Below are positions 53,694 to 62,862 of a stretch of 64,000 nucleotides of DNA, in pieces. The DNA is from an uncultured Bacteroidaceae bacterium (GTDB lineage Bacteria; Bacteroidota; Bacteroidia; Bacteroidales; Bacteroidaceae): positions 33,686 through 97,685 of the forward strand of contig CAKQYA010000006.1 of NCBI GenBank assembly GCA_934293005.1. The letters run 5' to 3'. The stretch's first letter is position 1. Each line of letters starts with the position of its first letter. Under the pieces are notes generated by a model. That model was not told where the DNA came from. It worked only from the letters and a program-made list of their open reading frames with translations, and made no database searches. A program made the position numbers and the translations under genes.

Positions 53694-53808
53694 GTTTGTC
53701 ATACAATTTACAGACCTTGTCACATTTGAAGTCTATTATGCCCGACAATAGCTGCTGTAAACAACTCAATCGGTCGAAAGCCAATGGAGGAAGGTTGTTG
53801 ACAGAAAA

Positions 53809-54522
53809 CTATTCAGCTTTGTATGCGTCTAAAAAGTAGTCAAAGTTTTCTTCTATCTCATGTTTGAAACCACCAAAGCCATTGGCGAAGTTCTTTCCGA
53901 AACACGCAAGCAATGTGGCTGGCATCCCCAACTTGTGAGCGTAATTCTTCCAGTAGCTCAATGGTCTTGCGCTCAGGCATGGACTTGACATCAGTTCTTT
54001 GAAAAATCGCTCTCTGTGACTATATGAGTCAGCAAGAGCTTCTACCCATTCCTTTTCCCAATTCCAGATCTGTTCATTCTTGCTGAGTTTGTAAGGATTG
54101 TCTTGCTCTCCCTTATAAACCTTGCAATCCATAAGCAGTTTGGTTTTACGCATATCTGCCCTGCGCTCACGATTGGTCTTGCGTGACAGATATTCAGCAT
54201 AGAAAGTTTCCTCGAAATGCTTTATTTCTTCCTCTATGGGCAAGTAGCCGCCTCCCCAATGCATATAGCGATTGAAGAGAAGGGACTTCATTGTCAATGG
54301 AGTTTTGTCACCTTCTGCGACTTCCAGATTGAAGCACGTTGCTTCTTCCTCAAAGTTCTTCATTTGAGCACCATCTTCAAGGTTCCACAACACCCAACGC
54401 ATCTCGTAATCCCAAAGCAAGGCCGAATTGCCCTGGCAAGCTGTTTTTGGGGGATTCTCTTCTCCATTGTAGTAGCGACACTGGAGTATCAACCAGCGTC
54501 GCTTATCTTCTTTCGTGTACAT
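53809..54522 (-). CDS. Protein of unknown function with an internal duplication
   Basis: 237 residues, soluble, rich in Trp, Glu and Lys. Two stretches look alike: residues about 9-48 (LILQCRYYNGEENPP ... LLWDYEMRWVLWN) and about 128-165 (LLMDCKVYKGEQDNPY ... IWNWEKEWVEAL), suggesting a duplicated unit of about 40 residues with a C-x-x-Y-x-G-E core. I do not recognise the family. Its start codon overlaps the stop of the vWA gene by one base (TAATG), so the two are translated from one mRNA. Confidence 0.72.
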   Translation of the reverse strand: MYTKEDKRRWLILQCRYYNGEENPPKTACQGNSALLWDYEMRWVLWNLEDGAQMKNFEEEATCFNLEVAEGDKTPLTMKSLLFNRYMHWGGGYLPIEEEIKHFEETFYAEYLSRKTNRERRADMRKTKLLMDCKVYKGEQDNPYKLSKNEQIWNWEKEWVEALADSYSHRERFFKELMSSPCLSARPLSYWKNYAHKLGMPATLLACFGKNFANGFGGFKHEIEENFDYFLDAYKAE

Positions 54523-55172
54523 TATGCTTCTTCTTCGTTAAAGTAACTACCTGCAGGCATTTCGCCTTCGCAGCATACGCATTCGTTGTAACGCTCACGA
54601 CTTCTGCGCTCCTTGGCAAACATCTCTGCTGTCGACGCCTCGTCTTCTCTGAAAGAGAGGTGGTTGTCAATGGCCATTGATCCAGCCATGCCTTCCACAT
54701 CGAGGTCGTCAGTGCCTATGAGAGTGAAAGTCCAGCCTTGCTTCTTGAGCTTTTCGATGAGGTTCTTGACCATCTTGAGGTTGTACTCCTCAGAGCAGTT
54801 TTCCTCACCGTCGGTGATAATTGTCACAAGCACATTGTCGTCTGCTTCGGTCTGTGCGTTCATCTTAGCAATCCCCTTACCGATTGCATCATAGAGAGGC
54901 GTTGCTGCGCATGGATTGTAGTTTTTCATGGTAAGAGGACGTGCTTCAGCTGCATTGATGTTGTCATAGTGCAGCTTGAAATGGTCGCTATCGAAGGTGA
55001 TGAGGGTGATTCTCTGCTCCAGTTCTGCGTGCGCGTTCTGCATCTTCTGGCAGGTGGTGATGGTCTCGTTGATGCCTGCAAGCGCTTGTCTATGGATGAT
55101 GCTCATGCTACCTGATTCATCGACGATAACGAGGTTGTTTACTCTCTTGGTGGTTATTTTCTCTGATGCCAT
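54522..55172 (-). CDS. von Willebrand factor A domain protein
   Basis: 216 residues, no signal peptide, so cytoplasmic. The MIDAS metal site is intact: NLVIVDESGSMS near residue 15, the Thr in CAATPLYDAIGKGI, and TIITDGEENCSEE. The C-terminus has a Cys cluster (YNECVCCEGEMPAG). The domain fills the protein, similar in scale to TerY-type vWA proteins that act as metal-dependent protein scaffolds. It is first in a two-gene unit and diverges from the sigma/macro fusion gene across a 154-base gap. Confidence 0.88.
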   Translation of the reverse strand: MASEKITTKRVNNLVIVDESGSMSIIHRQALAGINETITTCQKMQNAHAELEQRITLITFDSDHFKLHYDNINAAEARPLTMKNYNPCAATPLYDAIGKGIAKMNAQTEADDNVLVTIITDGEENCSEEYNLKMVKNLIEKLKKQGWTFTLIGTDDLDVEGMAGSMAIDNHLSFREDEASTAEMFAKERRSRERYNECVCCEGEMPAGSYFNEEEA

Positions 55173-55271
55173 AATATTAATGAGTTAGATGATTAAACAC
55201 TGATTTGTAAGACGTCTTTGAACATTAAGAAGAAAAAAAGGTTGAAAAATTAAGCCGGCAATGCAAAAAAC

Positions 55272-55302
55272 TTGATTTTCCACAAAAAAAACTTTAATTT
55301 TG
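55272..55302 (+). promoter_or_regulatory. Promoter of the sigma/macro fusion gene
   Basis: TTG (55272-55274), 20 bases, TAATTTTG (55295-55302). The predicted start near 55309 excludes the TTG at 55300 as a start codon. Confidence 0.6.
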
Positions 55303-55326
55303 CAGCAAGTCACAAAAAAGCCAGAC

Positions 55327-56433
55327 ATGGAACACACTGATAAATACATAATTGACAGATTACGCTCGTTCGATCCTGAGATAACCAAGGAATACTTCTA
55401 CGGTTATTGCCGTCGAGCATATAACATATATGACCACAAGTACCAACTCCGTCACAAGACAGGGCTGGACTTCTATTCTTTGGCTCACGAATACTACATT
55501 CATCTGCTGAAGTATGAGTTTAAGCATCTTTTGGACAAGCCAAAGGAAATGAAGCTCTCCACATGGATGGCAAACGGCTTCCACTTTGTTGTACTCGATG
55601 CGCTGAAGGCTTACAACAAGGAATTTGAACACCAGGCAGAGGAATCCGCAGATGCTGTCTTGGAATATGTTCGCTCTACCGACAAGGAAGAGGGAATGTT
55701 ATTTCATGTGGCAGAGGCTGTGGCTACCCACTACCACGACCGCATCATGTCTGAGATTGCGCACATGATATTCTATGCTGGGTACAAGCAGAAAGAGGTG
55801 GCGGATCAACTTGGCATGTCTCCTGCAGCTGTCAATCAACGATACAAAAAAATGATGGAAGAGGTGGTGACTCCTTTCGTTATCGAAAACTATGGCTCTG
55901 GTCTATATACTGCTCACATGGGTATTTGCGAGGAACTTGCTTCTCCTTGTGCTGCACCATGCTACTCGGAAATGGACTACGAGTGCTGTTCTATCATGTC
56001 AGAAGAATCAACACATATGGCCAACAAACGTATGACTCCTTCTTATATATATTCCCTCAAATCGAACGAGATATTTGTTTTCGGTTCAAACCTTCAGGGT
56101 ATTCACGCAGGTGGTGCTGCACGTATGGCTCGCACAAACTTCGGCGCTGTCATGGGTAACGGTGTGGGCATTCAAGGACAGTCGTATGCCATTCCTACCA
56201 TGCAAGGCGGAGTAGAGACCATCAAGCCTTATGTGGATGAGTTCCTTGCATTTGCTGCGCAGCATCCTGAAATGCACTTCCTCGTGACTCCTATCGGTTG
56301 CGGCATTGCTGGCTTTGAGCCAGAAGACATTGCTCCGCTGTTCGTTGCAGCACAGAACATGGAGAATATATCCCTGCCAGAAGAGTTCTGGAGTGTAATT
56401 GAACAGATCATCATGAACCTAAAACACCATTAA
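55327..56433 (+). CDS. Sigma-70-like HTH protein fused to a macro-like (A1S_2505-type) domain
   Basis: 368 residues. Residues about 1-170 look like an ECF-type sigma factor: region 2-like YEFKHLLDKPKEMKLSTWM...FHFVVLDALKAYNK, and a region 4 helix-turn-helix AGYKQKEVADQLGMSPAAVNQRYKK. A linker (about 195-225) has five Cys (GICEELASPCAAPC...YECCS). Residues about 240-368 form a macro-like domain: EIFVFGSNLQGIHAGGAARMA, GIQGQSYAIPTM, FLVTPIGCGIAGF, resembling the phage-borne A1S_2505 group. Macro folds bind ADP-ribose-type ligands. The fusion suggests transcription control by a nucleotide ligand; that is inference. Confidence 0.8.
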   Translation: MEHTDKYIIDRLRSFDPEITKEYFYGYCRRAYNIYDHKYQLRHKTGLDFYSLAHEYYIHLLKYEFKHLLDKPKEMKLSTWMANGFHFVVLDALKAYNKEFEHQAEESADAVLEYVRSTDKEEGMLFHVAEAVATHYHDRIMSEIAHMIFYAGYKQKEVADQLGMSPAAVNQRYKKMMEEVVTPFVIENYGSGLYTAHMGICEELASPCAAPCYSEMDYECCSIMSEESTHMANKRMTPSYIYSLKSNEIFVFGSNLQGIHAGGAARMARTNFGAVMGNGVGIQGQSYAIPTMQGGVETIKPYVDEFLAFAAQHPEMHFLVTPIGCGIAGFEPEDIAPLFVAAQNMENISLPEEFWSVIEQIIMNLKHH

Positions 56434-56504
56434 CTTTTGGACAATCATTACCACCACCTCGATATTCTGTTGAAGCGCTTGTCTTGATTTAGTTTTTCAA
56501 AGCA

Positions 56505-56707
56505 TTTAACCCAAATCGGTCATTAGATTTCATCTCTTGTTAGTGTTTGTTTCGAGCAGGTTGCGACAGTAGCGTTGAAGGCATAGCGGGCTATGTCGAA
56601 ACGCAAATGGAAGCAAAATGCCGAAAGAAACTCTGACAAGATGTGAAAAGAAGCAATAATGCTCGAATAATCTTCCTGGTTCGGTCTAATGACCTATTTG
56701 GGTTTAA
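56505..56707. mobile_element. MITE-like element, family A, copy 2 (203 bp)
   Basis: Left end AACCCAAATCGGTCATTAGA; right end TCTAATGACCTATTTGGGTT with one change. The interior agrees with copy 3 at 62947 almost base for base (TTTCATCTCTTGTTAGTG, GTTTCGAGCAGGTTGCGAC). A family B copy follows directly. Confidence 0.8.
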
Positions 56708-56890
56708 TACCCTTGAAAAAGTATCACGTGATACTTGCCCAAGTATCCTTACTATCCTTTTTTGGCGAATAATTTATTGTTTCCATGACCTTTGTTATTA
56801 TATGCACATAGGATGGAAAGACTTTGGCCCAAAACGGTGACAAGAATTGAAAAAGAATATAGCCAATTTTCTGATGGCCACCATTAGAAA
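56708..56890. repeat. Family B element, copy 2 (forward)
   Basis: Begins at the family A right end with one full palindromic unit, AAGTATCACGTGATACTT, spacer GCCC, then a half unit running into CCTTACTATC. The body has GGCGAATAATTTATTG, CATGACCTTTGTTATTAT and CAAGAATTGAAAAAGAAT. It ends near CCACCATTAGAA, where the transposase remnant begins. Confidence 0.7.
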
Positions 56891-56891
56891 A

Positions 56892-57122
56892 ATGACAAGG
56901 GCTAACGGCATACTCAAGACTGAATGGCTTTACAAGATGACAATACCCACAAGAGAGAACTGCAAGACGGAACTGGAACGTATCATCCTGTTCTACAACA
57001 CAGAGCGCCCTCACATGAGCATCGGCATGCAGACACCAATTGTAGCACATGCGCAGACTGGTGAGCAGAAACGCTGCTGGAGAAACCCCAGGGAGAATCA
57101 TGCGGCGTTGCCGCCTGATTAG
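56892..57122 (+). pseudogene. IS3-family transposase, C-terminal remnant
   Basis: About 76 codons: RANGILKTEWLY, CKTELERIILFYNTERPHMS and TPIVAHAQTGEQKRCWRNP, the end of the rve/DDE domain of IS3-family OrfB, including the catalytic-Glu region. The 5' four-fifths of the gene is missing and the remnant abuts repeat B. Downstream, CTGAAATAG (57147-57155) faces CTATTTCAG (57192-57200), possibly IS end or terminator sequence. Confidence 0.8.
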
Positions 57123-57571
57123 GTTTTCTTTGCCATGGGGCACTTCCTGAAATAGAAAAGGCACAACCATGCCTGATGACCGTGCCTGACACTATTTCAG
57201 TGTAGTGCGGAAACCTATTGCTGGCAGGTTGCTCCTCAGCAGAGCCTGTTTCCTCTTCGGCTTCTGAAGGCAAAGTTACACATCTTTCTCCGAAAACGAA
57301 CCGTTTCTCACAAAAAAATGCAAACTTTGTACTAGAGGACGAAGCCGGTAGGACAAGTTTACGCCAGTCTAAAGGTTGTCAAATGAATCAGTTCACCTGC
57401 TGCAACTTGTAAAGCAGGTTAGGTGAAAGCAATAAAGAATGTAAAGGTGATTAGTTCACCAAATAAGGAGTGTAAACAATATTAGTTAATCGCCCTCAAA
57501 TGTGACAACGTTTTTCAGGGATAGTCAGGCAAAAATAGCTCCTAAAATTATCTATTTCGCTATAAATTTTA
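57123..57571. other. Non-coding remnant region between the IS3 fragment and the methylation operon
   Basis: Contains the inverted pair at 57147/57192, a GGCAC/GTGCC pair inside it, a hairpin TTCACCTGCT...AGCAGG (57391-57427) and GGTGATTAGTTCACC (57446-57460). A minus-strand TAACTTTG is at 57271-57278 with no gene behind it. I see no intact gene. Confidence 0.45.
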
Positions 57572-57579
57572 TATATTTG
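57572..57579 (+). promoter_or_regulatory. -7 box (TATATTTG) of the methylation operon
   Basis: Match to TAnnTTTG 27 bases before the first start codon. AATTATCT direct repeats flank it (about 57545 and 57594) and could be operators for the HTH protein; this is speculative. Confidence 0.5.
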
Positions 57580-57606
57580 CACCAAAGTTAAATAAATTAT
57601 CTTACA

Positions 57607-57819
57607 ATGGCAGATTTGAACAGGCTAAAAGTTGTTCTAGTAGAACAGAAAAAGACAGGAAAATGGTTGGCGGATCAACTTGGAAAGTCAACGTGTACTG
57701 TAAGTAAATGGTGCAGCAATACTGTCCAACCAGACTTGCAAACACTTGACAAGATTGCTCGGCTTCTTGAGGTCGATGCAAAAGAACTTCTTAATCCAAC
57801 AGACTTTATCAAAGATTAA
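57607..57819 (+). CDS. XRE-family helix-turn-helix regulator
   Basis: 70 residues, almost only an HTH_3 domain: KTGKWLADQLGKSTCTVSKWC, then PDLQTLDKIARLLEVDAKELL. It is the first gene of the operon, and its stop is one base before the ATG of the m6A methyltransferase. By position and size it resembles controller (C) proteins of restriction-modification systems, which delay nuclease expression; direct evidence for operators is weak. Confidence 0.88.
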   Translation: MADLNRLKVVLVEQKKTGKWLADQLGKSTCTVSKWCSNTVQPDLQTLDKIARLLEVDAKELLNPTDFIKD

Positions 57820-57820
57820 A

Positions 57821-59263
57821 ATGAATTTAGGTCAAGTATATACAAAAGACATAGTTGCTGATTTTATGGTAGGTCTTCTTGATTTACCCAAAAACGCATC
57901 GATTGTTGACCCCTGTTTTGGTCAGGGTGTTTTTATTCGTAGTTTGCAAAAGGCAGACTACACAAATCTTGTTGGCATTGAGATTGCTCCTGATACTTTT
58001 TGCAGAATAAACACCAAAGATTTTCCTGGCTGTAATCTGCTAAATATGGATTTCTTTCAATATGAGTCAACCACGGAAATTGATGGATTCATCTTGAACC
58101 CTCCGTATGTTAGACAAGAAGAGATTGATGACATGGATATTTTGGGTGTATCAAAAGATAGCATATTGAAGAAATGTGGTGATTTTCAGATATACTCAAA
58201 AGCAAACCTATACCTGTATTTTATTGCAAGATGTGTTTCGATGCTTAAAATTGGTGGACAAATGATTGCAATTTTTCCCAATGCATGGCTAAACACTCCT
58301 GATGGCAAGGGATTTTATTCTCAGCTTCTTGAGAAAGGAACTGTGAACAATCTTATTCAGGTATGCGGATATCCTTTTGTCGGAAATCCTCTCGTAGATG
58401 TAATGATACTTAAATTCACCAAGGGGAAGTTTGGCACCACAAAAGAAGAAACCCTATTAGTGAATGATGATTCTTTAACCCTTGAAGAAGGCTTCAAGCA
58501 ATTAAAATTTGAATCTCTTGATTGCGTACCTTTGTCTTCAATAGCTAAGGTTCGCCGTGGGGTTACAACCAGGTTTAACAAGGTGTTTATTAATCCTTCA
58601 GTTGAGTCTGACGATGTAAAGGTAGATATTCTATCCTCACCAAAAGATGTACAGGGATATTCCACTAAAGGAGCGAGGTTTGACAAATTGCTTTCACTAG
58701 CAACCGACAGTCAATTATCTGCTGAAATTGAGGCATATATAAAAGATGCAGAGTCTCTAATTCTTCAAGAGGAATCACCTAAGACGTTGGTCAAACTTAT
58801 TAAAGATGGAAAAAAATGGTATACCATATCTCTTCCTGAAATCTCTGATATTATCTTTCCATACATAATAAGAGATAGTGTCCGATTCATCCGAAACGAT
58901 GCTAAGGTCATAGCAAGAGATAACTTTTATACGATTAGTTCGAACCACGATCCATACCTAATCTTGGGTATGTTGAATAGTATTTTTGTGTTCAGTCAAC
59001 TAGAAACATGTGGAAAGTCATATGGTAATGGGTTACTGAAAATTCAGAAATATGACGTTGACAACATTGTGGTTCCCAATCCTTCAAATATCAGTGAATC
59101 TGACCAACAAGGTCTCATTAAGTGCGCTAAATCTTTGATTAAAACGAATGACACTAAGTATGTCATCGAAGCTACAAAGATTCTTTCGAAATACTATCAT
59201 ATAGATAACATTGAAGATATTTATAAGTCTCAAAAAAACAATAGATTAAAGTATGAGTTGTAA
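57821..59263 (+). CDS. DNA adenine (N6) methyltransferase, gamma-type
   Basis: 480 residues. The N-terminal GQVYTKDIVADFMVGLL is typical of N6-adenine methylases; motif I is IVDPCFGQGVF (Asp30) and motif IV is ILNPPYVRQEEI (Asn93). The last 200 residues, without conserved motifs, are the likely target-recognition region (YGNGLLKIQKYDVDNIVVPNP resembles the end of Eco57I/TaqI-like enzymes). The frame opens earlier, at 57746, but that overlaps the HTH gene; ATG 57821 is natural. It overlaps the next gene by 11 bases. Low GC compared with housekeeping genes suggests acquisition. Confidence 0.88.
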   Translation: MNLGQVYTKDIVADFMVGLLDLPKNASIVDPCFGQGVFIRSLQKADYTNLVGIEIAPDTFCRINTKDFPGCNLLNMDFFQYESTTEIDGFILNPPYVRQEEIDDMDILGVSKDSILKKCGDFQIYSKANLYLYFIARCVSMLKIGGQMIAIFPNAWLNTPDGKGFYSQLLEKGTVNNLIQVCGYPFVGNPLVDVMILKFTKGKFGTTKEETLLVNDDSLTLEEGFKQLKFESLDCVPLSSIAKVRRGVTTRFNKVFINPSVESDDVKVDILSSPKDVQGYSTKGARFDKLLSLATDSQLSAEIEAYIKDAESLILQEESPKTLVKLIKDGKKWYTISLPEISDIIFPYIIRDSVRFIRNDAKVIARDNFYTISSNHDPYLILGMLNSIFVFSQLETCGKSYGNGLLKIQKYDVDNIVVPNPSNISESDQQGLIKCAKSLIKTNDTKYVIEATKILSKYYHIDNIEDIYKSQKNNRLKYEL

Positions 59264-60287
59264 AGTCGTTAGCTTATTCTCTGGAGGTGGCGGTCTTGAT
59301 ATAGGCTTCAAAAGAGCTGGATTTGATATTGTTTGGGCAATAGATATCAACCAAGATGCAGTGAACTCCTATAAGAAGAATGTTGGAGAAGAAATTATAT
59401 GTGGAGACCTCTATGAGGTTGACGAAACAAAGATTCCAAGATGCGACTTTGTTATCGGTGGACCTCCTTGTCAGTCTTTCTCTCTTGCAGGCAATCGTCA
59501 TAGTGATGATCAAAGGGGAAGATTGGTATGGAGATATATTGATATCATCAAAGAACTTCAGCCAAAGGGTTTCCTCTTTGAAAATGTCACAGGTCTTGTT
59601 TCTGCGAAAAATAGCAACGGTGAGAAAATACTTCCACTCCTTTTCAAGGCATTCTCTGACATTGACTACAATTTGTCCTATCAAATTGTTAATGCAGCAG
59701 ATTATGGCGTTCCACAACTTAGAAAACGAGTTATAATCGTTGGCTTCAAGGGATTTATGAACAATTTTGAGTTTCCCCAAACAACTCATAATGCGGATGG
59801 TAGTTGTGGCAAGAAAAAGTATGTCAGTGTAGAAGAAGCACTGGGTGATTTACCTGTCCCGTCAGATGATTGTGAGATCACAGAACATACATGGCCGACT
59901 ATGAGCGAATTGGACAAATATATATGCCACCATGTAAAGTCTGGGGGCAACTATATGGACATTCCTGACGATGTTAATTCTGTTCGTATTAAGAGACTGA
60001 AGAGAGATGGAGGTCATACTACCTGCTACGGAAGAATGGATCCTTCAAAACCTTCATATACGATTAACACGTATTTTAACAGACCGAATGTAGGATGTAA
60101 TATTCATTACGGGCAGGAACGTCTGATAACACTGCGAGAAGCGATGCGATTACAAACATTTCCAGATGATTATCAGTTTGTTTCAAAGAGCAAACAAGGT
60201 AAAAATCTCATTGTCGGAAATGCTGTTCCACCATTACTCGCCTATACATTAGCAAAACAAATTAAACCAATTATAGAAAATGTCTAA
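59253..60287 (+). CDS. DNA (cytosine-5-)-methyltransferase
   Basis: 344 residues, compact and complete: motif I VSLFSGGGGLDIGF, motif IV GGPPCQSFSLAGNR with catalytic Cys73, motif VI ENVTGL, motif VIII QLRKRVIIVG, and motifs IX-X RLQTFPDDY...VGNAVPPLL. It overlaps the m6A gene by 11 bases and the fusion gene by 8 bases, so all are translated in coupling. It is unlike the HTH-bearing m5C enzyme at 3.1 kb. Confidence 0.93.
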   Translation: MSCKVVSLFSGGGGLDIGFKRAGFDIVWAIDINQDAVNSYKKNVGEEIICGDLYEVDETKIPRCDFVIGGPPCQSFSLAGNRHSDDQRGRLVWRYIDIIKELQPKGFLFENVTGLVSAKNSNGEKILPLLFKAFSDIDYNLSYQIVNAADYGVPQLRKRVIIVGFKGFMNNFEFPQTTHNADGSCGKKKYVSVEEALGDLPVPSDDCEITEHTWPTMSELDKYICHHVKSGGNYMDIPDDVNSVRIKRLKRDGGHTTCYGRMDPSKPSYTINTYFNRPNVGCNIHYGQERLITLREAMRLQTFPDDYQFVSKSKQGKNLIVGNAVPPLLAYTLAKQIKPIIENV

Positions 60288-62859
60288 ACAATGGCTTTCT
60301 GAAACAGACATGGAGGTGGCTTCTTTCCACCCCGTGTGCGCTAGGGCTTTACAAGAGGCTCTTGTTATGTTAGGTTTGGATGCTAACTATCAGATTGAAC
60401 ATCATAGATATGTTGGTAGTCTTGAAATGGATTTTGTTATCTCCAATAAGGTAACAAGAAAGATCCTTTGTGTGATAGAAGTAAAGAGAACTATTCCTGC
60501 TGTTTATAGTTCTCGCTACCAATATCAAGCCATGAACTATGTTCAGTCATTGAGAGATGCAGAAAAAGAGACCAACTACTACATATTGACAAATCTGGAA
60601 TGTAGTTGCTTGTTTCTTTACACCACTCAAAGACAGAATGTATATGACCAACTCATTCAACCTGGATACGTCTTTACACATAGATTCGAAAACGTTGACG
60701 AAGCTACCTTCCGAAAGGATTTAGCAATTCATTTCAGGGATTTATTGCAAAGGGTTCTGAATAAGGATGCTAACTATTTGCTATCCTTCTCGAATTTTGC
60801 GACTATTGTCAAAGGATCCATGCCATCACTTCTTACATGGAACAGTTCTTTGGCATTTATGTTCTATGAATATATCCGAGGTTCGTTTAGCCAAATTGGA
60901 AGAAACGAATTGTATGATATCAAATCGTTCAGGAAAGACATCTTTGCTATTTGTAAGGAGGCTTCCAGAATTAACTTTAAGGGAATATTTGGTTTTGATG
61001 AGAATGATTACGACTCTCAATATAAGCCGATTGATATGGTCCTTAGAGATTTGTACAAACTTGGTCAAAATTACAAAGATGCAGAATTGATTTGCAATGT
61101 AATGCATCAAGTAATATCATCAGGACATACCCATGAAGGTGAGGTTCCAACGGACATCGAATTGGCACAAACCTTGTTGAGTCTTGCAAAGACCTTTGTT
61201 CCAACCATTCCTGAAGGACAAAACATTACTGACCCTGCGGCAGGAAGTGGTACTCTGCTTTCCGCAGCGGCTCTAGCTTATCCAACAATATCTCCTTCGC
61301 AAATACAGGCTAATGATATCAATGAAAAGCTATTGCAACTGCTGTCACTCAGAATGGGTTTGAATTTTGCTTCGATAATTTCTAAGAAGAATTCACCTAA
61401 AATCTGCACAAGCAACATTAGCAATTTGGACAAATCATTCTTTGAGAACACAAGAGTGATTGTCTTAAATCCTCCTTATTTGGCAGCTGTTGCCGAGGGA
61501 TGCGCTGACAGGAAAGGTGAACTAGCAAGAAGAATCAGAGAAATAACTGGAAATCCGTCAAAAACAAATACAGGACAGGCTCCTTTGGAATGCCCCTTCA
61601 TTGAGCTTGTGACAAATTTGGTTACTCCAGGTACTATAATTGCTTGTATTATACCCAATACACATTTGTCTGCACTTGGAAATCAAGACGTTGAATTTAG
61701 AAAGTTCTTGCTAAACGAATTTGGTTTGAGTATGATTTTCAATTATCCTCAGACTAATTTGTTTGACGATGTTGCACAAAACACTTCCATCTTCATCGGT
61801 CAAGCCTTCCAACCTCAAGAAAAGATAAAATTCATTCAGAGCAATTCCTTGGTTTCAGAAATTATCCAAGACACGATTCCTCAGGCAGTTGCCATGTTAC
61901 AAGACTCTGCAACTCCTGTTGAACTTGTCGATGGATTAGTAGGTTGCTTTGTACCTCATGACATTCTACGCAAGAAAGTATCTGACGGATGGATGTTCTT
62001 AGATCCCGTAATTGGAAACGTTCATTCGTTTGTAAATGAGCATATTATTGGCAATACCAATCTCTTTAGAAACATTTCTGAAGCAGGTTATGGAGATATG
62101 TCAAGAGGTAGAGTTAGCAATTCTGGAGGTAGCGACTTGTTATACATATCGTCTAAAGCAGGATTCCTTGATGAATGTCCTTTGGAAGTACATGCTGCCC
62201 TCAAGCCTGGACTACGAAACTCCGATTACGGCAATTATATAGTTGGTGACGGAGATCAACAATTCTTCGATATTAGAAACGTTGATGAGGACGTTGTTAA
62301 AGATGTTATTCAGACTTATTTGACAAAGTACGAAACAACTCAAAAGCAGGCAAAGAAGAGCAAGAGTGTAGATGAATGGTACGCAATCCTCAAAAAGGAA
62401 TCTAAACATTTTGTGCCAGTCAATAGTGTACTTGTGCCAAGAGGAACAAGACGACTTGCCTCTACTTATATAACAAATAAGGCTACTTATCTGTCTACAA
62501 ATTTGGTTTGCATCGAAACATCAAGTTACAATGATGCAAGAATCTTGTCATCATGGATGAGCAGCATCTTCTATCAGCTTCAACTTGAAATCTATTGCAA
62601 GAACCAGGGTGGCATGAGAAAACTCGAAATTGAGAATATACTCAAAACCTATGTGCCAAAGGTTTCCTTGATGTCTGACAAAGACATAGAACTTGTTCTA
62701 AATACAGAAATTACAGATTTCTATGACCTGAAGAAGCCAGATGTAAGGGAAATAGACAAAGTATGGGCTAAAGTTATGATTCAAAATGATGACGTAGATG
62801 TTTTCTTGGATAATGCACTACGTTACTTAACCATTTTGGCAAAGAATCGCGAAAGTTAA
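60280..62859 (+). CDS. Nuclease-methyltransferase fusion (type IIG-like)
   Basis: 859 residues. Residues 1-170 contain a PD-(D/E)XK-like site: GSLEMDFVISNK with Asp51, then CVIEVKRT with Glu67 and Lys69. Residues about 200-300 are a helical connector. An N6-type methylase core follows: TDPAAGSGTLLSAA (Asp318) and VIVLNPPYLAAV (Asn397). Residues about 560-859 look like target-recognition sequence (GNVHSFVNEHIIGNTNLFR, CKNQGGMRKLEIENILKTYVP). Such fusions cut and methylate with one polypeptide. It is preceded by two separate methyltransferases, an unusual set. Confidence 0.85.
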   Translation: MSKQWLSETDMEVASFHPVCARALQEALVMLGLDANYQIEHHRYVGSLEMDFVISNKVTRKILCVIEVKRTIPAVYSSRYQYQAMNYVQSLRDAEKETNYYILTNLECSCLFLYTTQRQNVYDQLIQPGYVFTHRFENVDEATFRKDLAIHFRDLLQRVLNKDANYLLSFSNFATIVKGSMPSLLTWNSSLAFMFYEYIRGSFSQIGRNELYDIKSFRKDIFAICKEASRINFKGIFGFDENDYDSQYKPIDMVLRDLYKLGQNYKDAELICNVMHQVISSGHTHEGEVPTDIELAQTLLSLAKTFVPTIPEGQNITDPAAGSGTLLSAAALAYPTISPSQIQANDINEKLLQLLSLRMGLNFASIISKKNSPKICTSNISNLDKSFFENTRVIVLNPPYLAAVAEGCADRKGELARRIREITGNPSKTNTGQAPLECPFIELVTNLVTPGTIIACIIPNTHLSALGNQDVEFRKFLLNEFGLSMIFNYPQTNLFDDVAQNTSIFIGQAFQPQEKIKFIQSNSLVSEIIQDTIPQAVAMLQDSATPVELVDGLVGCFVPHDILRKKVSDGWMFLDPVIGNVHSFVNEHIIGNTNLFRNISEAGYGDMSRGRVSNSGGSDLLYISSKAGFLDECPLEVHAALKPGLRNSDYGNYIVGDGDQQFFDIRNVDEDVVKDVIQTYLTKYETTQKQAKKSKSVDEWYAILKKESKHFVPVNSVLVPRGTRRLASTYITNKATYLSTNLVCIETSSYNDARILSSWMSSIFYQLQLEIYCKNQGGMRKLEIENILKTYVPKVSLMSDKDIELVLNTEITDFYDLKKPDVREIDKVWAKVMIQNDDVDVFLDNALRYLTILAKNRES

Positions 62860-62862
62860 ATT

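Noticed and set aside
56983..57273. 96-codon minus-strand ORF
   Set aside because: Antisense to the IS3 transposase remnant and of low-complexity composition; its start lies within a -7-like box.
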